From Alcaligenaceae bacterium (GTDB lineage Bacteria; Pseudomonadota; Gammaproteobacteria; Burkholderiales; Burkholderiaceae_B), in contig JAJUGV010000012.1 of NCBI GenBank assembly GCA_029265795.1, positions 1 through 49,139 on the forward strand: 49,139 nt of DNA, written 5' to 3'. Every line of letters begins with the position of its first letter. Positions within the stretch are counted from its first letter, which is position 1. The translations under genes were made by a program, and so were the position numbers. Shown here in pieces: positions 7,397 to 18,817 of the stretch. The notes under the pieces are model-generated. The model had not been told where the DNA came from and did no database searches. It saw only the letters and a program-made list of their open reading frames with translations.

Positions 7397-8191
7397 TTAG
7401 TTGTCGCTGTTAGCTTGGGGGCTGCGTTCTGCGGACTCTTCTGCGGCTTCTTTTTCTTTTCGCTTACGCACTATAGATGACGACAGCAGGATGCCGACCT
7501 CATACAGTAAGCACAGAGGCACGGCTAGCATGAACTGGCTGAGGACATCAGGCGGCGTGACCACCGCAGCGATTACAAAAGCGCCCACTATGACATAACC
7601 ACGCGCTTCGCGCAGCTTCTTTACGCTGACCACGCCGGTACTGGCCAGCAGCACTACCGCAACCGGGACTTCGAATGTCACGCCGAAGGCGAGGAACATC
7701 GTCATGACGAAGTTCAGGTAGGCCTCGATATCAGGCGCTGGAGTAATGGATTCCGGTGCGAAACCCGCAATGAAGTGGAATACCGTGCGGAACACTACGA
7801 AATAACAGAACGCCATGCCTGCCAAGAACAGCAGGGTGCTGGAGAAAATAAGCGGCAGCGCGAGCTTTTTTTCGTGTGCGTAGAGCCCGGGGGCCACGAA
7901 TGCCCATGCTTGATAAAGCACAAATGGCAGTGCCACCAGAAAAGACGCCAGTAAGGTGACCTTGACCGGCACCATGAACGGCGTAATGACCCCCGTGGCA
8001 ATCATGCGCGTACCCTGGGGAAGCGATGCCAGCATGGGTTGCGCCAGCGCATCGTAGATGGCGGAGGGCCCGGGGAATATAAACAGCACCACAAAGACGG
8101 CCAGTACGGCACTCGCGGCCCTGAGCAGACGCGTGCGCAGCTCAACCAAATGCGAGATGAAAGTTTCCTGAGGAGCTTCTTCCTGTGTCAC
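7397..8191 (-). CDS. tatC: Sec-independent (Tat) translocase subunit TatC
   Basis: TatC is the inner-membrane receptor that recognises twin-arginine signal peptides with TatB. The 264-aa protein has six predicted membrane segments and the family marks FISHLVELRTRLLRA at the N-terminus and FVAPGLYAHEKK in the first periplasmic to cytoplasmic turn. Its start codon overlaps the tatB stop (ATGA), indicating translational coupling. The C-terminus is a charged tail (RKRKEKEAAEESAERS). It is the last gene of the long leftward run; Rieske PetA in this window is a probable substrate. Confidence 0.97.
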   Translation of the reverse strand: MTQEEAPQETFISHLVELRTRLLRAASAVLAVFVVLFIFPGPSAIYDALAQPMLASLPQGTRMIATGVITPFMVPVKVTLLASFLVALPFVLYQAWAFVAPGLYAHEKKLALPLIFSSTLLFLAGMAFCYFVVFRTVFHFIAGFAPESITPAPDIEAYLNFVMTMFLAFGVTFEVPVAVVLLASTGVVSVKKLREARGYVIVGAFVIAAVVTPPDVLSQFMLAVPLCLLYEVGILLSSSIVRKRKEKEAAEESAERSPQANSDN

Positions 8192-8658
8192 TTGCGCGTA
8201 TCCGATGATTCTGCTGTGCTCGGCACTGCGTCAGGGATGGTGTTTGGGATTGCAGCGGCTTCCGGAGGCGCCGCGGCAGTGTGCTGCGTGCCGGTCGGAT
8301 CAGAGCTAATGCTTGGATCGACTTCACGGCGCGCTTTTTCGACCAAGCCTTCTACCGAAGCCGAGGCTTCCTCCAGGCTCTTGCGTGCTTCTTTCAGCGG
8401 ATCTTGAATGCCGGCAGAGGCTTCACGCATGGAGGCCTGCAGCGAGTGCGCCGCTTCATCCATCTGCTTCTTGAGCTTATTCATTTCATCCAGGTCGATT
8501 TCGCGCTGGATATCGCTCTTGACGTCAGAGACGTAGCGTTGCGCACGCCCGAGCAAATGCCCCACCGTCCGGGCGACTTTGGGTAGTCGTTCAGGACCGA
8601 TGACGACCAGCGCCACGACGCCGATCAGCATGAGTTCGGTGAAGCTGACGTCAAACAT
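8188..8658 (-). CDS. tatB: Sec-independent (Tat) translocase subunit TatB
   Basis: TatB pairs with TatC to bind Tat signal peptides. The 156-aa protein begins MFDVSFTELMLIGVVALVVIGPERLP, the typical single N-terminal helix with the conserved Glu in the membrane and the GPERLP hinge. An amphipathic helix rich in Arg/Asp and a long low-complexity Ala/Pro/Ser tail follow. It starts 2 bp after tatA and overlaps tatC by 4 bp. Confidence 0.97.
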   Translation of the reverse strand: MFDVSFTELMLIGVVALVVIGPERLPKVARTVGHLLGRAQRYVSDVKSDIQREIDLDEMNKLKKQMDEAAHSLQASMREASAGIQDPLKEARKSLEEASASVEGLVEKARREVDPSISSDPTGTQHTAAAPPEAAAIPNTIPDAVPSTAESSDTRK

Positions 8659-8660
8659 AG

Positions 8661-8891
8661 TTAGGCGTCAGTCTTTTCTTTGGCCTGCACGTCGATGGTG
8701 TCTTCGCTGCTGGTGCGTTGTGTGACTGCCTCGGGCTTTTTGTCGTCTTCTGCGGCTTCGGCCATGCCCTTCTTGAAGCCACGCACGGCGCCGCCTAAAT
8801 CTTCACCTACGTTGCGCAGTTTTTTGGTTCCGAAAACCAGGGCAATGATGACCAGGACGATCAACCAGTGCCAGATACTGAAGGTACCCAT
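8661..8891 (-). CDS. tatA: Sec-independent (Tat) translocase subunit TatA
   Basis: TatA polymerises to form the protein-conducting element of the Tat system. The 76-aa protein has the short helix [22 protein letters not shown], then the hinge and amphipathic helix [15 protein letters not shown] with the FGTKKLRN and FKKGM marks that separate TatA from TatB. An acidic, disordered tail follows. It lies 11 bp after hinT and leads tatABC. Confidence 0.97.
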   Translation of the reverse strand: MGTFSIWHWLIVLVIIALVFGTKKLRNVGEDLGGAVRGFKKGMAEAAEDDKKPEAVTQRTSSEDTIDVQAKEKTDA

Positions 8892-8902
8892 ATCGTTCTC
8901 CG

Positions 8903-9271
8903 TCAGGCGGCGGGTGCCGCGCGCTTATTCCAGGGGCGGGGGCCCCCGAGTATGTGGAAATGCAGGTGGTCGACTTCCTGTCCGCCTTCCCGCCCTGTGT
9001 TGGCCACCACGCGGAAGCCGCCTTCGTGGCCGGGAGTGCAACCGTTGTCTGACGCCAATTTCTGCATCAATACCATCATTCTACCCAACCAGGGGCCATC
9101 CTCGTCTTTGACGTGGGCCAATGACGCGACATGCTTTTTTGGGATGACCAGCAGATGGATGGGAGCCGCTGGATTGATGTCGTGGAAGGCAAGGAAGTCG
9201 GCGTCTTCGTAGACTTTCTTTGCCGGAATGTCGCCGGCGGCGATTTTGCAGAAGATACAGTTTTCGCTCAT
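8903..9271 (-). CDS. hinT: Histidine-triad nucleotide-binding protein (HinT-like)
   Basis: This is a HIT-family purine nucleoside phosphoramidase. The 122-aa protein starts [19 protein letters not shown] and carries the triad motif HLHFHILGG near residue 100. The two cysteines near the N-terminus (CIFC) are common in bacterial members and can bind zinc. It sits between hisE and tatA, a placement I know from other Burkholderiales. Its role in the operon is not obvious, though HIT enzymes hydrolyse AMP conjugates. Confidence 0.93.
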   Translation of the reverse strand: MSENCIFCKIAAGDIPAKKVYEDADFLAFHDINPAAPIHLLVIPKKHVASLAHVKDEDGPWLGRMMVLMQKLASDNGCTPGHEGGFRVVANTGREGGQEVDHLHFHILGGPRPWNKRAAPAA

Positions 9272-9289
9272 TGAATTCTGGAATCTGGT

Positions 9290-9631
9290 TCAGGGTTGAG
9301 GGCGCGCGGCCTTCTCGGCCAGGCCCGATACGCCTTCGCGCCGCGCCAGTTCTTCGAGGACCTGTTCGGGCCGAAGACCATAATAGGCCAGCGCGACCAT
9401 GCTGTGGAACCAGAGATCGGCAGTTTCAGCGATGATGCGCTCGGCGTTGTTGTCCTTTGCGGCCATGACCAGCTCGGTGGCCTCTTCGCCGACCTTCTTC
9501 AGGAAGGCGTCGGGACCCCGCTGATACAGCTTGCTGACATAGGATTCAGCGGGCAGGTGACCCGCTTGCGATGGCAGGCGGGTTTCCAGAGTGTCGGCCA
9601 AGCGGCCAAGGATAGAATCGCTCTTACTCAT
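9290..9631 (-). CDS. hisE: Phosphoribosyl-ATP diphosphatase
   Basis: HisE is the second enzyme of histidine synthesis and removes pyrophosphate from phosphoribosyl-ATP. The 113-aa all-alpha protein has the MazG-like metal-binding pattern [17 protein letters not shown] followed by [16 protein letters not shown] helices. It is separate from HisI here, whereas enteric bacteria fuse the two. Its start overlaps the hisI stop by 4 bp (ATGA). Confidence 0.96.
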   Translation of the reverse strand: MSKSDSILGRLADTLETRLPSQAGHLPAESYVSKLYQRGPDAFLKKVGEEATELVMAAKDNNAERIIAETADLWFHSMVALAYYGLRPEQVLEELARREGVSGLAEKAARPQP

Positions 9632-10026
9632 TTGTAGATATCTTCCGGGTCTTTGAGTACGGGGTCAACATTGACCCAGGCCGGCCCGGCAGTCGTGTCG
9701 AGGCGCTGAAAAAAACAGCTGCGCCTACCGGTATGGCAAGCGATGCCGCCCTGCTGGTCCACCTTGAGCAAGATGACGTCGGCATCGCAGTCGAGACGCA
9801 CCTCACGCACCTGCTGGCGGTGCCCCGACTCTTCGCCTTTGCGCCACAGCCGGCTGCGCGAGCGGGACCAGTACACGGCGTAGCCCGTTTCCACAGTTTC
9901 GCTCAGCGCCTCGGCATTCATCCAGGCAACCATCAGTATGGTGCCATCAGCGGCGTCCTGTGCAATGGCGGGAATCAGACCCTGCGCATCGAACTTCACT
10001 TGCGACAGCCAGGCGGGAGCAGTCAT
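9628..10026 (-). CDS. hisI: Phosphoribosyl-AMP cyclohydrolase
   Basis: HisI opens the adenine ring of phosphoribosyl-AMP, the third step of histidine synthesis. The 132-aa zinc enzyme shows [28 protein letters not shown], and the metal ligands DCDAD and [14 protein letters not shown]. It overlaps hisF and hisE by 4 bp each, consistent with tight translational coupling. Confidence 0.97.
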   Translation of the reverse strand: MTAPAWLSQVKFDAQGLIPAIAQDAADGTILMVAWMNAEALSETVETGYAVYWSRSRSRLWRKGEESGHRQQVREVRLDCDADVILLKVDQQGGIACHTGRRSCFFQRLDTTAGPAWVNVDPVLKDPEDIYK

Positions 10027-10829
10027 GGATCCAGCCTCACTTTGACACCGTGAGCAGCAAGAAATTCCTTCGCTTCACGGACGGTGTATTCGCCGTAATG
10101 GAAGATGCTGGCAGCCAAGACGGCACTGGCTCCGCCCAGTAGTACACCATCTACCAGGTGCTGTAGGTTTCCTACACCCCCGGAGGCAATGACGGGAACC
10201 GGCACGGCGTCCGAGACAGCCCGGGTCAGCTCCAGGTCGAAGCCGGCCTTAGTACCGTCGCGGTCCATGCTGGTAAGCAGGAGCTCGCCGGCGCCGTATT
10301 CGGCCATTTGTTTCGCCCATTGCACGACGTCCATCCCCGTAGCACGCCGGCCACCATGGGTATAGACCTCCCAGCGGGGCGCTTCGCCTTCGGCCGAGAC
10401 ACGGCGGGCATCAATCGCAACGACAATACACTGCGAGCCATGGTGGTCGGCGGCTTGCCGAACCAGTTCGGGCTCCCTGACGGCAGCGCTATTGATGGAG
10501 ACTTTATCGGCACCCGCATTCAGCAAGCGCTGAACATCGGACACCTGTCGCACCCCGCCTCCTACGGTCAGCGGAATGAAGATTTCGCTGGCTACGGCTT
10601 CGATGATGGGCAGGATGAGATCACGCTCGTCGCTGGTGGCGGTGATATCCAGAAAGGTGAGTTCATCGGCACCTTGCTCGTTGTAGCGACGAGCGATTTC
10701 GACCGGGTCTCCCGCGTCGGTAAGGCCGACAAAATTGACACCCTTCACGACCCGACCGGCCGTGACGTCCAGGCAGGGGATGATGCGGCAGCAGAGATCG
10801 CTGCCGGTGTCGGTAGTGGTGTCGCTCAT
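10023..10829 (-). CDS. hisF: Imidazole glycerol phosphate synthase, cyclase subunit
   Basis: HisF is the (beta/alpha)8 cyclase that uses ammonia from HisH to form imidazole glycerol phosphate and AICAR. The 268-aa protein has the catalytic aspartates in [16 protein letters not shown] and VVAIDARRV, and the phosphate-binding ends TVGGGVR and IASGGVGN. It overlaps hisA by 4 bp. A short extra N-terminus ([12 protein letters not shown]) precedes the usual start of the domain. Confidence 0.97.
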   Translation of the reverse strand: MSDTTTDTGSDLCCRIIPCLDVTAGRVVKGVNFVGLTDAGDPVEIARRYNEQGADELTFLDITATSDERDLILPIIEAVASEIFIPLTVGGGVRQVSDVQRLLNAGADKVSINSAAVREPELVRQAADHHGSQCIVVAIDARRVSAEGEAPRWEVYTHGGRRATGMDVVQWAKQMAEYGAGELLLTSMDRDGTKAGFDLELTRAVSDAVPVPVIASGGVGNLQHLVDGVLLGGASAVLAASIFHYGEYTVREAKEFLAAHGVKVRLDP

Positions 10830-11569
10830 GATTCGGTCAGCTCATCGGCAAGTTGCTGGGCAGCCGCGAAATCAAGCGTGCCTTCGTAGATGCTACGCCC
10901 AAGAATGGCGCCTTCGACACCTTCATCCTCGACCGCGCACAGCGCCTCGATGTCGCGCAGGTCGGTCACCCCGCCTGACGCGATGATGGGGATATTGACG
11001 CTGCGTGCAAGCCGAACTGTGGCTTCAACGTTGACACCGCTGAGCATGCCGTCGCGGCCGATGTCGGTGTAGATAATGGCTTCTACCCCGTAATCTTCAA
11101 ACTTGCGCGCTAGATCCAGGACGTCGTGGCGGGTGAGCTTGCTCCAGCCATCGGTGGCCACCTTACCGTCGCGTGCGTCCAGGCCGACAATAATGTTGCC
11201 CGGGAAGGCGCTGCATGCATCACGCAGGAAGCCGGGATTCTTGACGGCCGCCGTCCCGATGATGACGTAGGAAATCCCGTTGTCCAAATAGCTTTCGATG
11301 GTATCCAGGTCGCGGATTCCACCGCCGATCTGGATCGGTATTTCGTCGCCTACGGTTTCTACAATCGCCTTAATGGCCGCCGCATTCTTAGGCTTGCCGG
11401 CCACAGCACCATTCAGGTCCACTAGGTGCAGCCTGCGGGCACCCTGATCGAGCCATTGTTCGGCCATGGTGGCGGGGTTGTCGGAGAAAATGGTTGCGTC
11501 GTTCAGGTCACCTTGGCGAAGGCGAACGCAGTGCCCGTCTTGGAGATCGATGGCGGGAATCAATAGCAT
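10826..11569 (-). CDS. hisA: ProFAR isomerase (phosphoribosylformimino-AICAR-P isomerase)
   Basis: HisA performs an Amadori rearrangement of ProFAR to PRFAR. The 247-aa (beta/alpha)8 barrel has the catalytic Asp in [20 protein letters not shown] and a second in [15 protein letters not shown], with phosphate sites QIGGGIR and IASGGV. The 69-bp gap to hisH is the widest between hisB and tatC. Confidence 0.97.
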   Translation of the reverse strand: MLLIPAIDLQDGHCVRLRQGDLNDATIFSDNPATMAEQWLDQGARRLHLVDLNGAVAGKPKNAAAIKAIVETVGDEIPIQIGGGIRDLDTIESYLDNGISYVIIGTAAVKNPGFLRDACSAFPGNIIVGLDARDGKVATDGWSKLTRHDVLDLARKFEDYGVEAIIYTDIGRDGMLSGVNVEATVRLARSVNIPIIASGGVTDLRDIEALCAVEDEGVEGAILGRSIYEGTLDFAAAQQLADELTES

Positions 11570-11638
11570 GATGAATCAGCTGAAAAGAGGCGTGGGAATG
11601 GGAGGTTCAGAGGGTCGCTGCCACATCGGCACAAAGGT

Positions 11639-12262
11639 TCAAGGTTGCCATTCTACGAAGTTTCGATAGAGTCTGAGGCCAGGGCCCGCACTTTTCTCGG
11701 GATGGAACTGCACGGCAAAAATGTTATCTGCTGCGATTGCGCAGGTAAAGCGCTGCCCATACTGACTAACCCCTACCGTCAGGGCGGGGTCGTCCGGCAC
11801 GACATAATAACTGTGTACGAAATAGAACGGTGTGCCGTCTGCAATACCTTCCCATAGCGCATGCGGGCGCGTCTGCCTTACGGCATTCCAACCCATATGA
11901 GGCACCTTGAGCTTGGTGTACTGCGGCCCCGCAAATTTGCGCACCCAGCCGGGGAATACGCCCAGACTTCGGACATTGCCTTCGTCGCTGCCGGTAAAGA
12001 GCATCTGTTCCCCGACGCAGACTCCCAAAAGGGGCTTTTCTCGTGCGGCTTGCAGCACTGCTTCACGCAAGCCCGACGCGTCGAGCGTGCGCATGCAGTC
12101 CGGCATGGCGCCTTGGCCGGGAAACACCACTCGCGAGGCGCGTTGCACTTGTTCGGGAGTGCTGCTGATGATGATGTCTGCCTCCGGAGCGGCAGCGCGT
12201 AATGCTCGGGCAACCGAATGAAAGTTGCCCATTCCGTAGTCGACGATGGCAATGGTATTCAA
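11639..12262 (-). CDS. hisH: Imidazole glycerol phosphate synthase, glutaminase subunit
   Basis: HisH is the class I glutamine amidotransferase that supplies ammonia to HisF. The 207-aa protein has the oxyanion motif FPGQGAMPD, the nucleophile Cys82 in GVCVGEQML (usual consensus GICLGMQ, so slightly divergent), and the His/Glu pair in VQFHPEKS. It follows hisB by 22 bp. Confidence 0.96.
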   Translation of the reverse strand: MNTIAIVDYGMGNFHSVARALRAAAPEADIIISSTPEQVQRASRVVFPGQGAMPDCMRTLDASGLREAVLQAAREKPLLGVCVGEQMLFTGSDEGNVRSLGVFPGWVRKFAGPQYTKLKVPHMGWNAVRQTRPHALWEGIADGTPFYFVHSYYVVPDDPALTVGVSQYGQRFTCAIAADNIFAVQFHPEKSAGPGLRLYRNFVEWQP

Positions 12263-12284
12263 GATACGTCCGGAGGCGGAAGGT

Positions 12285-12872
12285 TCAGAGTACGCCCTTC
12301 GTCGAAGGAATCACGCCTTCGCTGCGGGGGTCTAGCTCGACGGCCATGCGCAGCGCCCGCCCAAAAGCCTTGAAGACCGTTTCACACTGATGGTGTGCGT
12401 TTTCGCCTTTCAGGTTGTCGATGTGCAGGGTGGCTTGCGCATGATTGGCAAAGCCCTGGAAGAATTCACGCGCCAGGTCGACGTCGAAGCGGCCGATATG
12501 CGAGCGAGTGAACGGTACGTCGTAGAACAGGCCCGGACGCCCCGAGAAGTCGATCACGACACGAGACAGGGATTCGTCCAGCGGCACGTAGGCATGCCCG
12601 TAACGACGCATACCGGCCTTGTCACCCACTGCGGCGGCGAAGGCCTGGCCCAGTGTGATACCGACGTCTTCCACAGAGTGGTGGTCGTCGATATGGACGT
12701 CGCCATCACAGTGGATGTCGAGGTCGATCAGACCGTGGCGGGCGATCTGGTCGAGCATGTGATCGAGAAACGGCACGCCGGTATTGATGCTTTGGCGGCC
12801 GGTGCCGTCAAGATTGATGGCCGCGCGCACGCGGGTTTCTTGGGTGTTACGGGTAATATCGGCAGTACGCAT
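12285..12872 (-). CDS. hisB: Imidazoleglycerol-phosphate dehydratase
   Basis: HisB dehydrates imidazole glycerol phosphate at a di-manganese site. It is the monofunctional dehydratase, without the phosphatase domain of enterobacteria. Motifs are [25 protein letters not shown] and [16 protein letters not shown]. The frame is open to an ATG at 12899 inside hisD, but [15 protein letters not shown] at 12872 matches the start of relatives as I remember them and gives 195 aa. Neither start has a strong Shine-Dalgarno. The hisD stop and this ATG are 1 bp apart, so there is no room for hisC. Confidence 0.95.
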   Translation of the reverse strand: MRTADITRNTQETRVRAAINLDGTGRQSINTGVPFLDHMLDQIARHGLIDLDIHCDGDVHIDDHHSVEDVGITLGQAFAAAVGDKAGMRRYGHAYVPLDESLSRVVIDFSGRPGLFYDVPFTRSHIGRFDVDLAREFFQGFANHAQATLHIDNLKGENAHHQCETVFKAFGRALRMAVELDPRSEGVIPSTKGVL

Positions 12873-12873
12873 G

Positions 12874-14190
12874 TCAGGCTTGGGTGTCGAGGGATTCAAG
12901 ACGGAACTCGGCGCTGGCGGCGTGCGCCTGCAGGCCTTCGCCGCGTGCGAGTGTGGACGCGATGCGACCGAGGGTCTGAGCGCCGGCCTGCGACACTTTA
13001 ATCAGGCTGGAGCGCTTCTGGAAGTCATACACGCCCAACGGTGATGAGAACCGCGCGGTTCGCGCCGTGGGCAGAACGTGGTTGGGGCCGGCGCAATAGT
13101 CGCCGAGCGATTCAGACGTGTAGGGGCCAAGGAAAATGGCGCCCGCATGGCGGATTTTTTCCGCCCAGCGCTCGGGGTCGGTGGTGGAAATTTCTAAGTG
13201 TTCCGGGGCGATCTGGTTGGCGATTTCGCAGGCTTCTTCGAGGCTGCGCACTTTGATCAGGGCGCCGCGATTGGACAGGCTCACGCGCAGGATGTCGGTG
13301 CGTTCCATGGTCGGAAGCAGGCGATCAATGGCCTGCTGAACGGCCTCGATATAGCCGGCATCCGGACACAGCAGGATGGCTTGGGCGAGTTCGTCGTGCT
13401 CGGCCTGCGAGAACAGATCCATGGCCACCCATTCTGCCGGCGTACTGCCGTCGCAGATCACCAGAATCTCGCTGGGCCCGGCAATCATGTCTATGCCTAC
13501 GGTGCCGAAGACCCTGCGTTTGGCCGCCGCGACATAGGCGTTACCGGGGCCGACGATTTTGTCGACAGGCGCAATGGTATCGGTGCCGTAGGCGAGCGCA
13601 CCCACCGCCTGGGCCCCGCCGATCGCCCAAACGCGATCGACGCCGCCGATAGCCGCTGCTGCCAGAACGATGGGGTTACGCACTCCACCGGGTGTCGGCG
13701 TGACCATGACGACTTCGGGCACCCCCGCCACCTTGGCCGGGATGGCGTTCATCAACACAGAGGAGGGGTACGCGGCTTTGCCGCCGGGCACGTAGAGGCC
13801 CACGCGATCAAGCGGTGTGATTTTTTGACCTAAAACCGTGCCGTCTTCTTCGGTGTACGTCCAGCTTTGCGTGACCTGGTGTTCGTGGTAGCGCCTGATC
13901 CGATCCGCAGCGGCTTCCAGCGCCTGACGCTGGTCGGCTGGAAGGCTGTCGAGCGCGCTATGCAATTCGCTGCGATCGATTTCCAACGCCGCCGCCGTGT
14001 CCGCTTCGACACGGTCGAAGCGCCGCGTGTACTCCAGCAGCGCGGCGTCGCCTTCGGACTGGATGCGCGCCAGGATTTCGGCGGTGGCGCTTTCTATGGA
14101 TTCATCCTGCGATGCCTCATAGGCCAGCAGGCGACGGAGCTCCGACTGAAAGTCGGAATCAGCGGTATCGAGACGTTTGATGGACGACAT
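12874..14190 (-). CDS. hisD: Histidinol dehydrogenase
   Basis: HisD oxidises histidinol to histidine in two NAD-dependent steps. The 438-aa zinc enzyme shows [26 protein letters not shown], the conserved [17 protein letters not shown] and [16 protein letters not shown] blocks, SQAEHDE, and the catalytic Glu/His in APEHLEI. It lies between hisG and hisB. Confidence 0.97.
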   Translation of the reverse strand: MSSIKRLDTADSDFQSELRRLLAYEASQDESIESATAEILARIQSEGDAALLEYTRRFDRVEADTAAALEIDRSELHSALDSLPADQRQALEAAADRIRRYHEHQVTQSWTYTEEDGTVLGQKITPLDRVGLYVPGGKAAYPSSVLMNAIPAKVAGVPEVVMVTPTPGGVRNPIVLAAAAIGGVDRVWAIGGAQAVGALAYGTDTIAPVDKIVGPGNAYVAAAKRRVFGTVGIDMIAGPSEILVICDGSTPAEWVAMDLFSQAEHDELAQAILLCPDAGYIEAVQQAIDRLLPTMERTDILRVSLSNRGALIKVRSLEEACEIANQIAPEHLEISTTDPERWAEKIRHAGAIFLGPYTSESLGDYCAGPNHVLPTARTARFSSPLGVYDFQKRSSLIKVSQAGAQTLGRIASTLARGEGLQAHAASAEFRLESLDTQA

Positions 14191-14291
14191 GAGGGTACTG
14201 TGATCTGAACAGCGCGCGGATCGCGCTTGATTTCTTACAGTGTATCCTGTCTTGCCCCTGCGTTACCTGCGGCGCGTCAAGCCGCAGCGAA

Positions 14292-14956
14292 TCAGGCTTC
14301 GGTTGAGGCTCGGGAAAAAGCATCCAGGAAAGGGCGAAGCAGCAGCCCGCGCGTTTTGAGTGCCGCCCGATTGACGATCATTCTGGACGAAATATCGGCG
14401 ACATCCTCTACAGCGACCAAATTGTTCGCCTTGAGCGTATTGCCGGTTGAAACCAGGTCGACAATCGCGTCGGCCAGGCCGACGAGCGGCGCAAGCTCCA
14501 TAGAGCCATACAACTTGATAAGGTCGACGTGAACCCCTTTCTCGGCGAAGTGCTCGCGTGCCGCGCGGATGTACTTCGTTGCGACCCGCAGGCGCGAACC
14601 CTGGCGTACAGCAGCGTGGTAATCGAAGCCTTCTCGTACCGCCACACACAGGCGGCAGCGGGCGATATTCAAATCGATGGGCTGGTAGAGCCCGCCGGGG
14701 TGGGAAGCGGTGTGCTCGTAAAGCACGTCGCGCCCGGCGATACCGAAGTCCGCCGCACCGTATTGCACGTAGGTGGGAACGTCAGTGGCGCGCACGATGA
14801 TGATGCGAAGATCGGGCCGGCTGGTCTCAAGAATGAGTTTGCGGGAGCTTTCCGGGTCGTCTTTCACTTCGACTCCGGCCGCTTCCAGCAGTGGCAGGGT
14901 TTCTTCGAAGATGCGCCCTTTGGACAGCGCAAGGGTAAGAATGTTGGCGGGGCTCA

Positions 14957-14957
<1 letters not shown>
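14292..14957 (-). CDS. hisG: ATP phosphoribosyltransferase catalytic subunit (short form)
   Basis: HisG commits ATP and PRPP to histidine synthesis. At 221 aa this is the short form, which lacks the C-terminal regulatory ACT-like domain and depends on HisZ for activity and histidine feedback. No hisZ is in this window. Family marks are [35 protein letters not shown] and the PRPP-binding [14 protein letters not shown]. It overlaps the murA stop by a single base and leads the his genes. Confidence 0.96.
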
Positions 14958-16460
<1,503 letters not shown>

Positions 16461-16463
16461 ACT

Positions 16464-17258
16464 TTAGTTCCGAAGTTTGTAACCGCTGGCCACGAGGCGC
16501 AGGGTGAAAATAGACAGGCCGATGAACACGGCGCTCACGACTGCCAGGCTGTGCCAGGGCGATACGTCGGAGACACTGAAGAAGCCATGGCGGAAACCGT
16601 CGATCATGTAGAAGACAGGATTCCAGTGCGACACACCCTGCCAAAAGGCGGGCAGGCTGTGTATGGAATAGAACACGCCGGACAAGAAGGTGGCGGGCAG
16701 GATTAAAAAATTCTGAAAGGCCGCCAATTGGTCGAATTTCTCCGACCACAGCCCGGCAATAATGCCCAAATTACCCATCACCCCGCAGGACAACACTGCG
16801 AACGTCAATACCCAGGCGGGGTTGGCCATCGGCAATTGAGTGAAAAACAGCGCGACCAGCCCCACACCAATTCCGCAGCATAGGCCGCGTGCAATGGCCG
16901 CCAGCAGGTAGGCGCCATAGATCTCCAGATGGGACAGCGGAGGCAGCAGAATAAACACCAGGTTCCCCGTAATGCGGCTTTGGATGAGCGACGAGGAAGG
17001 GTTGGCGAAGGCATTCTGCAGCATGCTCATCATCATGAGGCCCGGAATCAGGAAGGCGGTGTAGGGCAGGGTGTCGTACACCTGCACACGACCTTCCAGA
17101 ACGTGGGCGAAGATCAACAGATAAAGCAATGCAGTGACCACGGGGGCGGCAATGGTCTGAAAGCCGACCTTCCAGAATCGCTGCAATTCCTTGCGCAACA
17201 GGGTGGGAAAACCGGATGCCATATCGCTACGGCGCTCGCGAATGGTGGTACTGCTCAT
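16464..17258 (-). CDS. ABC-2 type transporter permease (YadH-like)
   Basis: This is the membrane subunit of an ABC-2 exporter. The open frame extends to 17402, but the ATG at 17258 overlaps the ATPase stop (ATGA) and gives 264 aa beginning MSSTTIRERRSDMASGF, the normal size for YadH/NodJ-like permeases. It has about six membrane helices, with PGLMMMSMLQNAFANPSSSLIQSR and the NPVFYMIDGFRHGFF block typical of ABC-2 permeases. The substrate is unknown. Its position inside the mla-ibaG-murA run suggests an envelope function (inference). Confidence 0.92.
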   Translation of the reverse strand: MSSTTIRERRSDMASGFPTLLRKELQRFWKVGFQTIAAPVVTALLYLLIFAHVLEGRVQVYDTLPYTAFLIPGLMMMSMLQNAFANPSSSLIQSRITGNLVFILLPPLSHLEIYGAYLLAAIARGLCCGIGVGLVALFFTQLPMANPAWVLTFAVLSCGVMGNLGIIAGLWSEKFDQLAAFQNFLILPATFLSGVFYSIHSLPAFWQGVSHWNPVFYMIDGFRHGFFSVSDVSPWHSLAVVSAVFIGLSIFTLRLVASGYKLRN

Positions 17259-18046
17259 GCCGGCTCCTGTAGTGTGTCTTCGGCGTGCATAAGACGGACA
17301 AAGGCATCTTCGAGGTCCTGCCCGCCCACCTGGGCGAGCAGGGCTTCGGTGGTGTCCAACGCAATGACCCTGCCTTGTTTGAGCATGGCAATGCGGCCAC
17401 ACAGGGCTTCGGCTTCTTCCAGGTAGTGAGTGGTAAGAAGGATGGTGTGGCCATCTTTATTAAGCCGCGAAATGAACTCCCATAGTGTGCGGCGCAAGTC
17501 GACGTCGACGCCGGCGGTCGGTTCATCAAGAATGATGACGGGGGGGCGATGCACCAAGGCCTGAGCCACCAGAACGCGCCGCTTCATGCCGCCCGATAGC
17601 GCTCGCATGTTGGTGTCGGATTTATCGCTGAGACCGAGATTGGCCAGAATCTCGTCGATCCAGTCGTCGTTGTTGCGTAGACCAAAGTAACCGGACTGCA
17701 GGCGCAAGGTTTCGCGCACGGTGAAGAAAGGATCGTAGACGAGTTCTTGGGGCACCACTCCCAGCGATTGCCGGGCTTCGCGAAACTGCGTCGCAACGTT
17801 ATGGCCGCAGACGAAGGCGCGGCCCTGGGTGGGGTACGCCAGCCCCGCCAGTATGGAAATAAGCGTGGTCTTGCCTGCCCCGTTGGGGCCGAGTAAACCA
17901 AAGAATTCACCATGCTCGACAGTCAGATTGACGTCATCGAGAGCCTGGAAACCTTTTCTGCGGGGGCGCCCGGCCAGGGTTTCTACAAGGCCCCGAGGGC
18001 GGGGGGTATAAATCTTAGAGATGTTTTCTAGCTTGAGCGCGGACAT
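17255..18046 (-). CDS. ABC transporter ATP-binding protein (YadG-like)
   Basis: This is the ATPase partner of the downstream permease. The 263-aa protein has Walker A GLLGPNGAGKTTLISILAG, a Q-loop in LGVVPQELVYDPFF, the signature LSGGMKRRVLVAQAL, Walker B VIILDEPTAGVD and the switch His in LLTTHYLEEAEALC. It belongs to the YadG/NodI drug- or polysaccharide-export type. It starts 67 bp after mlaC, exactly where mlaB would be expected. Confidence 0.94.
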   Translation of the reverse strand: MSALKLENISKIYTPRPRGLVETLAGRPRRKGFQALDDVNLTVEHGEFFGLLGPNGAGKTTLISILAGLAYPTQGRAFVCGHNVATQFREARQSLGVVPQELVYDPFFTVRETLRLQSGYFGLRNNDDWIDEILANLGLSDKSDTNMRALSGGMKRRVLVAQALVHRPPVIILDEPTAGVDVDLRRTLWEFISRLNKDGHTILLTTHYLEEAEALCGRIAMLKQGRVIALDTTEALLAQVGGQDLEDAFVRLMHAEDTLQEPA

Positions 18047-18113
18047 TTTGTGGAGATAAAGCCCCGATGGGGCGGAAGCTCTGTATGCAAGCGAGCGGTG
18101 AGCAGGCCGGATA

Positions 18114-18770
18114 TTACTTCTGGTTGCTCTGGTTCAGGGCCGCGATCAGCCCGTCAATGCCGGATTGCTGGATCTGCTGGGCGAATTGGTTGCGGTAGTT
18201 CTGAATGAGCCAGATGTTCTCGATGTTAATGTCGTAGACCTTCCAGCCGTCGGGAGTTTTTTCCAGGCGGTAGTCGACTGCAACCGATGGAGCGTTGCTG
18301 CGGGTGACGAGTGACCGCACCACGACATCGTCGGCATTAGGGTCGCCGCGGAAAGGCTGAATCTCGATGCGCGAGACGTCGTCTACATTAGACAACGCCC
18401 CGCTGTATGTCCGGATCAGCGTGCCGCGAAATGCGTCTACCAGCGCCTGACGCTGTTCGGCGCTCGCCTGGCGCCAGTAGCGACCGGCGGCCAGGCGGGT
18501 GGTTTTCTCGAAGTTCACATAAGGCAGAATCAGCTCATCCACCAGCTGATTGATGCGGTTCAGATCGCCGCGCTTTACGGCTTCGTCGCGTTTGACGGCC
18601 TGCAAGGCGTTGTCGGCGACAGCCTGGACGAAGGTGTTGGGCGCCGCCTTCGGATCGACAGGGTTTTGCGCCAGAGCCGGCAGGCAAGCCAGAAGGGTGA
18701 CGGCCATCAGTAACCAGCTCGCCGCGTAGCGACGGAGGCCGGCTGAACGAAATGCTTGTGTGTTGTGCAT
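18114..18770 (-). CDS. mlaC: Phospholipid-shuttling periplasmic protein MlaC
   Basis: MlaC carries phospholipid across the periplasm between the outer-membrane MlaA complex and the MlaFED inner-membrane complex. The 218-aa protein has a signal peptide (hydrophobic 16-33, LACLPALAQ) and the Ttg2D/MlaC fold: ELILPYVNFEKTTRLAAGRYWRQAS, FRGTLIRTYSGAL, DGWKVYDINIENIWLIQNYRNQF. It follows mlaA by 47 bp. Confidence 0.95.
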   Translation of the reverse strand: MHNTQAFRSAGLRRYAASWLLMAVTLLACLPALAQNPVDPKAAPNTFVQAVADNALQAVKRDEAVKRGDLNRINQLVDELILPYVNFEKTTRLAAGRYWRQASAEQRQALVDAFRGTLIRTYSGALSNVDDVSRIEIQPFRGDPNADDVVVRSLVTRSNAPSVAVDYRLEKTPDGWKVYDINIENIWLIQNYRNQFAQQIQQSGIDGLIAALNQSNQK

Positions 18771-18817
18771 GAATATCCTTTATGTGTCCGGTTGCCCGAA
18801 ACCAACGTACTCACCCC

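Noticed and set aside
17259..17402. N-terminal extension of the ABC-2 permease frame
   Set aside because: It overlaps the ATPase gene, has His/Arg-rich non-membrane composition, and the ATGA overlap at 17258 gives the normal family length.
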